A stretch of DNA of 39,345 nt from Chloroflexota bacterium (GTDB lineage Bacteria > Chloroflexota > Dehalococcoidia > CAUJGQ01), in assembly GCA_963170165.1 (NCBI GenBank), contig CAUJGQ010000105.1:1-39345 (forward strand), written 5' to 3'. The translations under genes were made by a program, and so were the position numbers. The notes beneath the pieces are model-generated. The model saw nothing but the letters and a program-made list of their open reading frames with translations, was not told the origin of the DNA and did not search any database. Below, piece by piece: positions 8,462-16,611 of the stretch (position 1 is the first letter of the stretch; the number at the start of each line of letters is the position of its first letter).

Positions 8462-9724
8462 CTATATCGCAACAGTAAGACGCAAGTTATCAAGTTCCTC
8501 ACTGCTCAAACCGAGCAGTTTGCCGTAGACATCTTCGGTGTGTTCGCCGAATAGTGGTGAGGCGGTGCGTAGCTGCCATGGCGTGCGCGATGCCTGGACC
8601 GGCATTCCCTCGAAGGCATGACGTCCCAGGTCAGCATGATCCGCTTCGGGGTAAAATCCTCTCGCGCGCAGCTGTGGGTCGCGTTCCTGCTTATCACCCG
8701 CCGTCTGCACCACACCCGCCGGCACACCGGCTGCCTGAAGGGTAAACATCACATCATAGGCAGTACGTTCCCGTGTCCAGGCGGAGATGCAGGCATCAAG
8801 CTCATCCTCATGGGCCGTGCGGCCGGCGTTGGTGGCAAAGCGCGGCTCTGCCGCCCAGGCGGGCGCGCCCAGCTGCTGCACCATTGCCTGCCACTCCGCT
8901 TCGCTAAAGCAGGCAATGGTCACCCAGCGCCCCTGGCCATAGGGGTCCTCTCCCTCGTCCAGGCAGCGGTAGCTGTTGTGCGGGGCAACGCGCGGGTGCC
9001 GGGAGCGGTTGCCGGTACGGCCACCGGCGGCGGCGTAGCCCCGGCCATTGACGGTGGCATCGAGCAGGGCGGGCCCGGCCAGCACCATCCCGGTCTCAAT
9101 CTGCGCCAGGTCGATGTACTGTCCCTGGCCGGTGCGGTTGCGGTGGTGCAGCGCCAGCAGCAGCGCCGCCGCGCCGTAGTAGCCGGCGGTATGGTCCAGG
9201 TACGAGTAGCCCCAGCCCGCCGGCGGGGCATCGGGCAGGCCAGACATGGCGGTGACGCCGGAGACGGCCTGGGCCGTCGGCCCCCAGGTGACGTTCTCGC
9301 GGTCGCGGCCCAGGTGGCCGAAGCCGGACAGGGACAGGTAGATGATGCCGGGGTTGACCGCCGCCATTGTCTCCCAGGTCCAGCCCATGCGCTCCATGAC
9401 CGAGGCGGAGAAGTTCTCCACGACGCAATCGGAGACCATCAGCAACTGCCGGAACAGGTCGCGGCCCTCCGGATGTTGCATGTTCAGCGTGGCCGAGCGC
9501 TTGTTGCGGTTGAAATTGTTGAACATCCCCGAGGCGTTGAGCGAGTCCGCGGGGGTATTCGGATCGCGCATGCCGATGCGGATGGAATCGATCCGCCCTT
9601 CATACTCGAGGCGGATCACATCCGCGCCGAAGTCGGCGAGAATGCGGGTGGCCTGCGGTCCGGCAACGATCCATGAGAAATCGATTACCCGGACGCCACG
9701 GAGCGGCAGCACGGGGGCAGCCAT
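8462..9724 (-). CDS. family III CoA transferase (CaiB/BaiF)
   Basis: A 420-residue enzyme that moves CoA between acyl-CoA and a free carboxylic acid through an aspartyl-CoA mixed anhydride. It has the family start (LPLRGVRVIDFSWIVAGPQATRILADFGADVIRLE), NRNKRSATLNM, DCVVENFSASVMERMG, SGFG and the C-terminal GVVQTAGD region. ATG 9724 lies 6 bases after GAGGTT; GTG 9730 touches that motif and is less likely. The substrate cannot be read from sequence. The GntR regulator follows on the same strand. Confidence 0.93.
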   Translation of the reverse strand: MAAPVLPLRGVRVIDFSWIVAGPQATRILADFGADVIRLEYEGRIDSIRIGMRDPNTPADSLNASGMFNNFNRNKRSATLNMQHPEGRDLFRQLLMVSDCVVENFSASVMERMGWTWETMAAVNPGIIYLSLSGFGHLGRDRENVTWGPTAQAVSGVTAMSGLPDAPPAGWGYSYLDHTAGYYGAAALLLALHHRNRTGQGQYIDLAQIETGMVLAGPALLDATVNGRGYAAAGGRTGNRSRHPRVAPHNSYRCLDEGEDPYGQGRWVTIACFSEAEWQAMVQQLGAPAWAAEPRFATNAGRTAHEDELDACISAWTRERTAYDVMFTLQAAGVPAGVVQTAGDKQERDPQLRARGFYPEADHADLGRHAFEGMPVQASRTPWQLRTASPLFGEHTEDVYGKLLGLSSEELDNLRLTVAI

Positions 9725-9791
9725 GCACACAACCTCAAGCTCGGCAGGATAAACCCCGCCGCACTATACCCGAACCGTATACCAAAGTGAA

Positions 9792-10769
9792 CTATGTAGA
9801 TGGCTTCACGCAACTCACAAAGGTGAAAGCATACAGCTGCAGCCCGCCTGACCCGGCGCGCAGCCCCAATTCGTGCTCGCCGAAGCGGTCGCCCCGCACC
9901 AGCCGGTACATGCGCGGGCCGTCCACCGGGACCACTGTCCGTCCGTCTGCCGCCTGCCGGACGTCCTCTCCCCACCGATCAGGTGGCACGGGTGCGTCAT
10001 CCAACGTCAGGGTCACCTCCGCCGTGCCCGCCATCACCAGGTTCACCTCGGCCGCCTGGTACCACACCGACAGCGCGGCCCCGGCGGTCTCCGCGGTGCT
10101 GCGGTCACGGCTCACGGTCCAGGCGCCGTCCAGGTAGGCGGCGTTCATCGCCCGGCGGGCGGGGCGGGTGTACTGGTGCACCACATCCTCGCGCAGCCCC
10201 TCCTGCTGGCCAAACAGCCCGCGGGCGTAGCCGAGGTACAGCTCGGGCGTGGGCCGAAAGCAGACGGCGCCAGGGGTATCCCGCCCGCGCAGTGGCGCCA
10301 GGATCTCAGGCAGCTCCACCTCAGGATCACGGATGCGCAGCAGCGCCTGAATGGCCTCCTCGGTTTCGCCGTAGCCGCCTTCACCGAAGTGGTAGTAGCG
10401 CAGGTAGCCGCGCACATCCGCCAGGTACTTGGCCGGCCAGTAGCGGTTGGCGTAGGCCTGCCAGTTGCGGTAGTCGTTGTCCAGCGCCACCGGCCAGGTG
10501 ATGCCCAGTTCGCCGATGGCGCGCTGCACATGCCCGGCCTCCCGCGCAAAGGGGAACTCCGGCGCGTGCACCCCCACGATCTGAAGCCCTTTGTCCGCGT
10601 AGCGCGCCTGCCACGCTTGGAGATACGGCAGGGTGTTCAGGCAGTTGACGCAGGTGTAATCCCAGAAATCGACCAGCACCACATCACCGGCGCCAATGCG
10701 CACCGGCGCGCCAAACCAGGTGTCTGATTCGATCTGCGGGCAATGCACCGGTTCCTTCACCAGCGGCAT
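9792..10769 (-). CDS. TlpA/DipZ-like redoxin domain protein
   Basis: A 325-residue thioredoxin-fold protein. The redoxin domain (about 1-150) has the active site WDYTCVNCLNTLPYL (CxxC) and VGVHAPEFPFAREAGHV, as in AhpC/TSA-related and DipZ C-terminal proteins. The rest (about 170-325) is a beta-rich domain of the kind found after redoxin in DipZ-like proteins (PELYLGYARG, WYQAAEVNLVMAG). No signal peptide or membrane helix is seen, so it may act in the cytoplasm. ATG 10769 follows AGGAG. Confidence 0.88.
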   Translation of the reverse strand: MPLVKEPVHCPQIESDTWFGAPVRIGAGDVVLVDFWDYTCVNCLNTLPYLQAWQARYADKGLQIVGVHAPEFPFAREAGHVQRAIGELGITWPVALDNDYRNWQAYANRYWPAKYLADVRGYLRYYHFGEGGYGETEEAIQALLRIRDPEVELPEILAPLRGRDTPGAVCFRPTPELYLGYARGLFGQQEGLREDVVHQYTRPARRAMNAAYLDGAWTVSRDRSTAETAGAALSVWYQAAEVNLVMAGTAEVTLTLDDAPVPPDRWGEDVRQAADGRTVVPVDGPRMYRLVRGDRFGEHELGLRAGSGGLQLYAFTFVSCVKPST

Positions 10770-10821
10770 AGCGTGACTCCTCTGCGTGCCGGGCTCTTGC
10801 CGGGGGGTGAACCCCTCACCC

Positions 10822-11529
10822 CTATGCTCGCATCAGTCGCAGGCGGGCGAGGTGGCGGAGGAAGCGCAGTCCCTGACGGAAATCGGCCTTGGTGACGCCA
10901 TGCCGGCGGGGGCGGAAGCGGTACGGCGTCTCGGCCACGCGCTGCCACGGGCAACGGACCAGCACTTCCAGCAGGATCTTATAGCCAATGGGGCGCAGGC
11001 GGACACCGGCCAGCAGATCGCGGCGCAGCAGGAAGAAGCCGCCCAGCGGATCAGAGACGCCGCGTAGCCGCCGGGGGAACAGCAGCCGCGCCAGCGCCTT
11101 GAGCCCGCGCGAGTAGAACCGGCGCATTCCGCCGTCGAGGCCGCCGGGGCTGCCGCCGGCGATGTAGCGGCTAGCGATAACGATGTCGGCGCCGCTGCGC
11201 TCGGCCTCGGCCAGCAGCGCGCGGATGCCGGCCGGCGGGTGTTGCAGGTCGCCATCGAGCACGCACAGATACAGCCCCTGGGCGGCGCGGAACCCGGCCA
11301 CCACTGCCCCCGCCAGTCCGCCGGTGTTGCGCGCGCGGTGTAGCAGCCGTACCCGTGGCTCGCTCTGCGCCACCCGCTGCACCTCGGCGTCGGTGCCGTC
11401 GGTACTGTCATCGACGAAGAGCAGCTCCCAATCTAGACCTGCCACCGCCGCGCCGATTTCTGCCACCAGGGGGCGCACGTTCTCCCGCTCGTTATACGTT
11501 GGCACAATCAATGACAGCAGTGGCGGCAT
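10822..11529 (-). CDS. GT2 glycosyltransferase, polyprenol-phosphate mannosyltransferase type
   Basis: A 235-residue GT-A fold enzyme like dolichyl/polyprenyl-phosphate mannose synthase, which makes lipid-linked mannose for glycosylation at the membrane. Motifs: LIVPTYNERENV at the start, LLFVDDSTDGT, the metal-binding VLDGDLQHPP, ASRYIAGGSPGG, and the C-terminal YKILLEVL. It lacks the C-terminal membrane helices of longer dolichol-phosphate glycosyltransferases. The start has only a weak ribosome site. Confidence 0.9.
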   Translation of the reverse strand: MPPLLSLIVPTYNERENVRPLVAEIGAAVAGLDWELLFVDDSTDGTDAEVQRVAQSEPRVRLLHRARNTGGLAGAVVAGFRAAQGLYLCVLDGDLQHPPAGIRALLAEAERSGADIVIASRYIAGGSPGGLDGGMRRFYSRGLKALARLLFPRRLRGVSDPLGGFFLLRRDLLAGVRLRPIGYKILLEVLVRCPWQRVAETPYRFRPRRHGVTKADFRQGLRFLRHLARLRLMRA

Positions 11530-11571
11530 GGTCCCACGGTAGCAGGGGCCGGACCCGGGCGGAACGCGGCG

Positions 11572-12192
11572 CTACTGCCAGAGGTCCTGGTCTGACAGAT
11601 CCAGCAGGATGCCCTCTGGCACACCAACGGCCACGCACATCCGGTGAAAGCGATCCGCGTTGCCGGCCGCCGCCAGCAGCTTTTCTACCGGCGGGGTGGC
11701 GTCTGGCGGCAGGCCCATGCCGGCGATCTGGTCACGCACGGCCGCCCGCCGCCAGGCGCGCAGCCGCTCCATGCGGATGAACAGCGTTCCCACCGCGCCG
11801 GCAAAGGCGTCCAGCTCGCGCACCGGCCCGCCACCCCGCAGGAAGACGCCGTTCATCAGCGAGTGGCGGCCGGCTGGGATCAGCGGTACGCCCGCGCGTT
11901 GGTTAATGCGCACCACCCGCTCGTGGCAGCAATCACAGAAGAAGCGGCTGAACCGGCTGCCGCTGGGGATGACCTCAGCCACGCAGCCATGGCACAGCTC
12001 GGCGATGGTATTGAAGTCGCGGAACGGCCAGCGCCGGGCCAGCACCTCGTCGGGCGTACGCGGCGGCTGGCAGCCGCACTCCTGCATCCACGTCTGCCCC
12101 CGCCGTCCCATGTCCATGGAGAACGGTCCGCGCAGCTCGCCACAGGCGCCGCACACCACCATCAGAGCCGCCAGTTCCCGCGCTTCCGTCAT
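11572..12192 (-). CDS. unknown protein with several CxxC zinc-ribbon-like pairs
   Basis: A 206-residue protein I do not recognise. The first half carries Cys clusters: VVCGACG, ECGCQPP, ELCHGCVAE and FFCDCCHERV. These probably form one or two zinc ribbons. The second half is helical with a basic helix (RMERLRAWRRAAVRDQIAG). GGAGGTG stands 5 bases before ATG 12192, which decides against the longer reading frame. A nucleic-acid or protein-interaction role is only a guess. It diverges from the DUF3320 gene. Confidence 0.7.
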   Translation of the reverse strand: MTEARELAALMVVCGACGELRGPFSMDMGRRGQTWMQECGCQPPRTPDEVLARRWPFRDFNTIAELCHGCVAEVIPSGSRFSRFFCDCCHERVVRINQRAGVPLIPAGRHSLMNGVFLRGGGPVRELDAFAGAVGTLFIRMERLRAWRRAAVRDQIAGMGLPPDATPPVEKLLAAAGNADRFHRMCVAVGVPEGILLDLSDQDLWQ

Positions 12193-12290
12193 GCACCACC
12201 TCCCGCGCGCCCGCCGGGGCTCACTCCCTACTATTCCGGCAGCAGCCACGCAATCCGACAGGGGGTCGGTGTGCGAGCCCTCCTGCTATC

Positions 12291-12332
12291 CCCTGTTCCC
12301 GCTTCCCGAACCCCTGTACCCTATCCCCCGCG
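12291..12332. repeat. six degenerate 7-base repeats (CCCnnnn) ending at a start codon
   Basis: The 42 bases before ATG 12333 divide exactly into six units starting CCC (units include CCCTGTT and CCCTATC). The last unit touches the ATG, so the tract takes the place where a Shine-Dalgarno sequence would be expected. Similar units occur at 20550-20576 and 27360-27387. Confidence 0.75.
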
Positions 12333-12863
12333 ATGCTTCAGCCCTACACGGCCTTTGTGATCGAGCGGCCGCGGCCAAGCAGTGACTTGTACGCGCTCAG
12401 TGACCGGCTGATTGCCCAGGATGTGACGGCAATTACCGCCACGGAGGGGCCGATTCACGCCGATATGCTGTACCAGCGCATGGCCAAGCTGTACGGCATC
12501 GAGCGGGCGGGCAGTGAGGTACGGCGGGTGGTAGACCGGGCGCTGCGCGAGGCAACGCGCGCCGGTGATGTGGTGCGGCGCGGGCGGTTCTACTGGCCAC
12601 GGGGGGTGGAGCGCATCGCCCCGCGCGAGGCCGGGCCGCGCACGATAGACCACATTGCCCCCGAGGAGCTACAGGATGCGGTGCTGCTGGCGCTGCGCGA
12701 GAGCGGCCCGCTGGACCACGCCGCCGCCATCCGCGCCACCAGCCGTGCCCTCGGCTTTCAGCGCACGGGCAGCGCCCTCCAATCCGGCATCAGCGCCACG
12801 ATTGACGCGCTGCTCGCTGCCGGCCGGGTACAGGGAGCGGGCGGGCTGCTCCAAGCGGAGTGA
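12333..12863 (+). CDS. stand-alone DUF3320-like protein
   Basis: A 176-residue protein resembling DUF3320, a domain usually found at the C-terminus of large DUF4011-type helicases. The matching features are TEGPIHADMLYQRMAKLYGIERAGSEVRR (quoted in parts: EGPIHADML and RAGSEVRRVV), a GRFYWPRGVERIAPRE stretch, and IAPEELQDAVLLAL followed by a ALGFQRTG segment and ISATIDALLAAGRV. It has no helicase motor here. The two halves look like tandem winged-helix folds. No ribosome site is seen; a 7-base repeat tract ends at the ATG. Function as a free domain is unknown. Confidence 0.65.
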   Translation: MLQPYTAFVIERPRPSSDLYALSDRLIAQDVTAITATEGPIHADMLYQRMAKLYGIERAGSEVRRVVDRALREATRAGDVVRRGRFYWPRGVERIAPREAGPRTIDHIAPEELQDAVLLALRESGPLDHAAAIRATSRALGFQRTGSALQSGISATIDALLAAGRVQGAGGLLQAE

Positions 12864-12906
12864 CGCCGGTACGGACAGCGGGCCACGCTCCGCTCCCTTG
12901 TCTGCC

Positions 12907-13830
12907 CTACGCCAGCACCTCCGTCGCGACGCGCACCATCTGGCCCTGCACATCGCCACCGGCAAACACAAGGTTGAAGTGGCGGACACCGGCGGCGGCG
13001 AAGGCAGCGATGCGGGTGCGCCAGGTATCGGGCGGGCCGAAGATGCAGTAGCGCTCGAAGCGTTCGAACGGTGTACGGTACATGCGCTCGATGGCCGGGG
13101 CGATGATGGCGCGGGCTTCGGCATCGCTGTCTGCCAGCGCGCACCACAGTTGCAGGCCCGGCGTCAGCGCCGCGGGGTCGCGCCCGGCGGCGGCGGCATG
13201 GGCGCACACGGCCGCCCAGCCCTCGGCGAAGCGCTCAGGCGTCACCACAAACGCCAGCCAGCCATCGCCCAGCAGCCCCGCCCGCTGGAGCGCACCGGGG
13301 GCACGGCCGCCGGCCCACACCGGCGGACCGCCCGGGGTGAGCGGTGGCAGGTCAAAGCGCACGCCTGCCAGCGTGGTGAACCGCCCCGTGAAGTGGACCG
13401 GCTGCCGCCCGGCGGACCACAGGGCCCGGCAGACGCGGATGCACTCAGACAGGCGGGCGCCGCGCTCGGCCAGCGGCACCCCGGCAGCGGCGAACTCGGC
13501 GGGGTTCTCACCGCCCGCGCCCACGCCCAGCACGAACCGGCCGCCAGAGAGATGATCGAGCGTCGCTGCCTGCTTGGCCACCACCACCGCCGGGCGCAGC
13601 GCCGCCAGCATCACGGCCGTGCCTAGCCGGACGCGGGTGGTGCGCAGGGCGATGGCGCCCAGCAGCGCCACCGGGTCCAGGCTGGGGACATACCACAGCA
13701 GGTGGTCGCCCACCCAGACGGAGTCAAAGCCCAGCGCCTCCGCCAGCTCCACCGTGCCGAAGAAATCCCCGGACTGGTCGTGCCCGGGGATGACGCCGAA
13801 GGTCAGGCCGTCCGGTACTGTCACGTTCAT
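12907..13830 (-). CDS. LLM class oxidoreductase (F420/FMN-dependent)
   Basis: A 307-residue luciferase-like monooxygenase fold protein: FGVIPGHDQSGDFFGTVELAEALGFDSVWVGDHLL at the start (key part DSVWVGDHL), RLGTAVMLAALRPAVVVAKQAATLDHLSGGRFVLGVGAGG (key parts AATLDHLSGGR and LGVGAGG), and APVWAGG-type sugar/flavin pocket PPVWAGGRAPGALQRAG. These features fit the F420-dependent branch, but FMN use cannot be excluded. Substrate unknown. It is followed 33 bases upstream on the same strand by an ester-cyclase-like gene. Confidence 0.9.
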   Translation of the reverse strand: MNVTVPDGLTFGVIPGHDQSGDFFGTVELAEALGFDSVWVGDHLLWYVPSLDPVALLGAIALRTTRVRLGTAVMLAALRPAVVVAKQAATLDHLSGGRFVLGVGAGGENPAEFAAAGVPLAERGARLSECIRVCRALWSAGRQPVHFTGRFTTLAGVRFDLPPLTPGGPPVWAGGRAPGALQRAGLLGDGWLAFVVTPERFAEGWAAVCAHAAAAGRDPAALTPGLQLWCALADSDAEARAIIAPAIERMYRTPFERFERYCIFGPPDTWRTRIAAFAAAGVRHFNLVFAGGDVQGQMVRVATEVLA

Positions 13831-13863
13831 GCTGCCAGCGTACCGCAGCCCGGCGGGGCGGCA

Positions 13864-14283
13864 CTACGCGGTGAGCTGCGCCATCATGCCCGCGAGGTCG
13901 TAGCTGGTGTGCTGCTCGATAACGCGGCCATCGCGCAGCGTGAAGAAGGCGATGGCGGAGATCGCCATGGTGCGGCCGGTGGCGGGCAGCATCCCCATGA
14001 GCTCGCCCTGGTGGGTGCCGCGCGCCGTCGTCTGCACAACCACCGTATCGCCCTCGCAGATCACCTGCTCGATATCGTGGCGCAGATCGGGGAATGCGGC
14101 GGTGAAGCCGCCCAGAAACTGCCGGAAGCCCTCCGGACCGCGCACCGGCTGCGGCGCGCCGCTGTAGAAGCCGGTGTAGTCCGGCGCCAGCAGCTCATCT
14201 GCCAGCGCCATGTTGCCGCCGTCTACCAGCTCGCGGTACGCCCGCAGCACCGTTTGCGTGTTCGCGTTCGTCTCGGTGGTCAT
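13864..14283 (-). CDS. SnoaL-like / ester cyclase family protein (first of a tandem pair)
   Basis: A 139-residue SnoaL-type protein: YRELVDGGNMALADELLAPDYTG, FPDLRHDIEQVICEGDTVVV, GTHQGELMGMLPATG and IAFFTLRDGRVIEQHTSYDLAGMMAQL. The central GTHQGxxxGxxPTG and His/Asp positions are those of the ester cyclase group, which includes SnoaL polyketide cyclases, but most members have no known substrate. A paralogue lies 58 bases upstream on the same strand. Confidence 0.88.
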   Translation of the reverse strand: MTTETNANTQTVLRAYRELVDGGNMALADELLAPDYTGFYSGAPQPVRGPEGFRQFLGGFTAAFPDLRHDIEQVICEGDTVVVQTTARGTHQGELMGMLPATGRTMAISAIAFFTLRDGRVIEQHTSYDLAGMMAQLTA

Positions 14284-14341
14284 CGCCGCTGCCCGTCCTT
14301 TCGCCGCATCGGTCCGTCGCTCCGCGCTCGTCCCTGATCCC

Positions 14342-14782
14342 TCATCCTCCCACTGCCGTTGCCGGGGCGGGCGCCGGAGTGAGCTGCTGCATCATCCCGG
14401 CGAAATCGAACACGACCCAGCCCTCCGCCAGCTTGCCGCCGGTGATGCGGTGAATGGAGCAGGCGTTCACGCGCACCGATTGGCCCGTGGGCGGCAGGTC
14501 ATTGAGCGGGCCAGTATGCGTGCCGGTCCAGTGCCAGCGCATTGCTACGCGGTCCCCCTCAGCCACCACGCCGTCTACGGTCACGTGCAGGTCAGGAAAG
14601 CCGGTGAGGAAGCCGCCGAAGGCGGCCGCGTATTCCGCAAAGCCGCGCGTGCCGCCGCCGGGAAAGGCGGGGTCGTGGTGCTGGTAGTCCTCGATATGGA
14701 GCGCCTCCAGCGCCGGGATATCCCGCGCGTTCACCAACGCCATGCTGCGTCGTACCAGCGCCTTGTTCTCCTCCATCGACAT
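14342..14782 (-). CDS. SnoaL-like / ester cyclase family protein (second of a tandem pair)
   Basis: A 146-residue paralogue of the next gene on the same strand: RSMALVNARDIPALEALHIEDYQHHDP, FPDLHVTVDGVVAEGDRVAM, HWTGTHTGPLNDLPPTGQSV and a shared C-terminus FAGMMQQL. AAGGGAG stands 8 bases before ATG 14782, so this start is preferred over 14806. The two copies probably arose by duplication and may act on related substrates. Confidence 0.88.
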   Translation of the reverse strand: MSMEENKALVRRSMALVNARDIPALEALHIEDYQHHDPAFPGGGTRGFAEYAAAFGGFLTGFPDLHVTVDGVVAEGDRVAMRWHWTGTHTGPLNDLPPTGQSVRVNACSIHRITGGKLAEGWVVFDFAGMMQQLTPAPAPATAVGG

Positions 14783-14920
14783 CGTGCGGTCTCCCTTCGC
14801 CTTCACCGTTGCCGTTGGGACACGACCGGCGTCCCTGACCGGCTACTACGGCCATGGCAGCACCGCAGATCACCGCACGACGAGCGGATGCGGAGCGGTG
14901 GGGTCAGGAGGATGGGAAGG

Positions 14921-15190
14921 TTAAAGCGGCGGTGGCCCGGCGGCTTCCTCGAAGCGCCAGATGTAGCCGGTCAGCCGCCAGACGCGTTCGGCGGTGCGCA
15001 CCCAGCCGGCCATTTCGGCGGCGTCATCGGCTGGCACCTCGTGGGCCTGGGCGCGATACTCCGGGCCGAAGTGAACGAGCTGGACGGTGTCACCGATGCG
15101 GTTGACCATGATCCGCACCTGCGGCCCCAGCAGCAGCGGCGTGCCCGCCAGGTCCCCAATGCGGCGATGGCGTGGAGCAGTACGGCGCAT
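14921..15190 (-). CDS. small hypothetical protein
   Basis: An 89-residue protein I do not recognise. It looks like a compact folded domain: TPLLLGPQVRIMVNRIGDTVQLVHFGPEYR is beta-rich and the C-terminus (AAEMAGWVRTAERVWRLTGYIWRFEE) is an amphipathic helix with several Trp. GGAG lies close to ATG 15190. There is no signal or membrane segment. Confidence 0.5.
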   Translation of the reverse strand: MRRTAPRHRRIGDLAGTPLLLGPQVRIMVNRIGDTVQLVHFGPEYRAQAHEVPADDAAEMAGWVRTAERVWRLTGYIWRFEEAAGPPPL

Positions 15191-15255
15191 GACTCCAGGG
15201 TAGCGGAGGGGAGAGCAGGGAGCGAGCAGCGGCCCTGGGGGGAACCGCCCCCCAA

Positions 15256-16506
15256 CTACCGGTGAAGCAGCAGCGGGTCGCGGTTGTAGAGGAACTCGGG
15301 GCCGAAGGTGGCTCCCTTGAGCTTCACCTCCAGTACGCGGCCTTCGACCTTGGACTCAACACCGGTAATCTGATCCTTCCACGGCTTGCCGGTCTTCGCG
15401 CTGCTGCTCTCGGCGATGCGGCGGGTAAGGTGAGCGGCGTTCTGCTGCGCCGCCTGCTCGGTGGCGTGGACCAGGACGATGACCGTGATCGTCGTGCCGC
15501 CCTCGACACTCCAGCCGGCCGCGACATACTGGTAGCGCTCCAGGACCGGCTTGCCGGCGGCGGTGCTCCAGGCGGCCTCAACAGCGGCGCGGCCGGCGGC
15601 GGGCGCAAGCTCAATCTCCGCCTTGGCCACATCAGCACCCTGCGTTTCGCTGGTGAGAAAGGCATAGTGGGCGGCAAGCCGGTCCATGCTGCGCGCCGCG
15701 AGCCGCACATCCTCCGCCTGGCGCAGCGAGCCGGTGTTACCCTTCCACACCTTCAGCATCTGCTCCATGCCGGCGGTCCACAGCGTGCGCAACACGTATT
15801 GCTCCGTGACAGCGATACGGCCGCCACGGCCCAGCTGATCCAGCACCGGTGGCATGAAGCGGCTGCGCAACTCCTGATGGAAATCCTCACCCCAGCGGTA
15901 ATAGACCACGCCCTCTACCTGAGAGCGCCTGGCAGGGATGGGGCAGGTGTCCGCGGCGCAGCCGGTAATCGCCCGTTCCGCCGCTGCGGGATCGAACAGC
16001 CCGCGCACGGCCTCGTACTGCTCCGGCGGGCCGCCCGCCAGGATATCCTGGTCTACCCGCCGGTAGCCGAGATAGCGTTCGATGGTGACGAGCGAGGCCG
16101 ACGGGCGCTCGTGGCCGCTGGCAAAGCCGCCAGTGCCGCCCTTCGCTCCCTTTTGCAGCGCCGCGGCGGAGATGGCCTCGAGGTAGGCCGTCTTCTGCTG
16201 CTCGTCCGCCGGGTTGGCCGGGGGCTGGATGTTGTATGCCCGGCGGAAGCGGTCGATGTTCGACAGATACACCTGCTGGCGCGTCTGCTCGGTGTCCGGC
16301 ACCAGCGCCAGCAGCTCCTCGAACGCCCCGGCCGTCTGCGCCGCCGTCGCGGTCGCCGTCCTGGTCGCGGCGGCGGCGGTGGCCGGCGCCGTGCCGGTCC
16401 CCTTCACCCCATCCAGCAGCGAGCCCTTGTCTCCATCGGAGCCGGAGCAGCCCGCCAGCACCAGTACCAACGCCACCACCGCCAGGCCACGCCTGCGCCA
16501 CACCAT
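15256..16506 (-). CDS. hypothetical lipoprotein
   Basis: A 416-residue protein with a lipoprotein signal: WRRRG, a hydrophobic core and the lipobox VLAGC. It should be anchored to the outer face of the membrane. A short Thr/Ala linker follows, then a mixed alpha/beta body I cannot assign; a region near residue 300 has ERYQYVAAGWSVEGGTTITVIVLV (key part GGTTITVIVLV), which looks like a beta sheet. GGAGGT lies 4 bases before ATG 16506 and fixes the start. It is the last of three same-strand genes after the UDP-sugar dehydrogenase-like gene. Confidence 0.8.
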   Translation of the reverse strand: MVWRRRGLAVVALVLVLAGCSGSDGDKGSLLDGVKGTGTAPATAAAATRTATATAAQTAGAFEELLALVPDTEQTRQQVYLSNIDRFRRAYNIQPPANPADEQQKTAYLEAISAAALQKGAKGGTGGFASGHERPSASLVTIERYLGYRRVDQDILAGGPPEQYEAVRGLFDPAAAERAITGCAADTCPIPARRSQVEGVVYYRWGEDFHQELRSRFMPPVLDQLGRGGRIAVTEQYVLRTLWTAGMEQMLKVWKGNTGSLRQAEDVRLAARSMDRLAAHYAFLTSETQGADVAKAEIELAPAAGRAAVEAAWSTAAGKPVLERYQYVAAGWSVEGGTTITVIVLVHATEQAAQQNAAHLTRRIAESSSAKTGKPWKDQITGVESKVEGRVLEVKLKGATFGPEFLYNRDPLLLHR

Positions 16507-16611
16507 CGCTACCTCCGGCACCGCACCATCCACCGGGTTTCCCGTGGCAGGAACGCACGCCACGCGCCCGGAAGATCGCCATCCTACGCCACCCGCGCGA
16601 CTGACGGCCAG

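Noticed and set aside
14210-15265. 351-residue plus-strand reading frame
   Set aside because: Antisense to two small genes with clear domain or ribosome-site support; His/Arg-rich composition.
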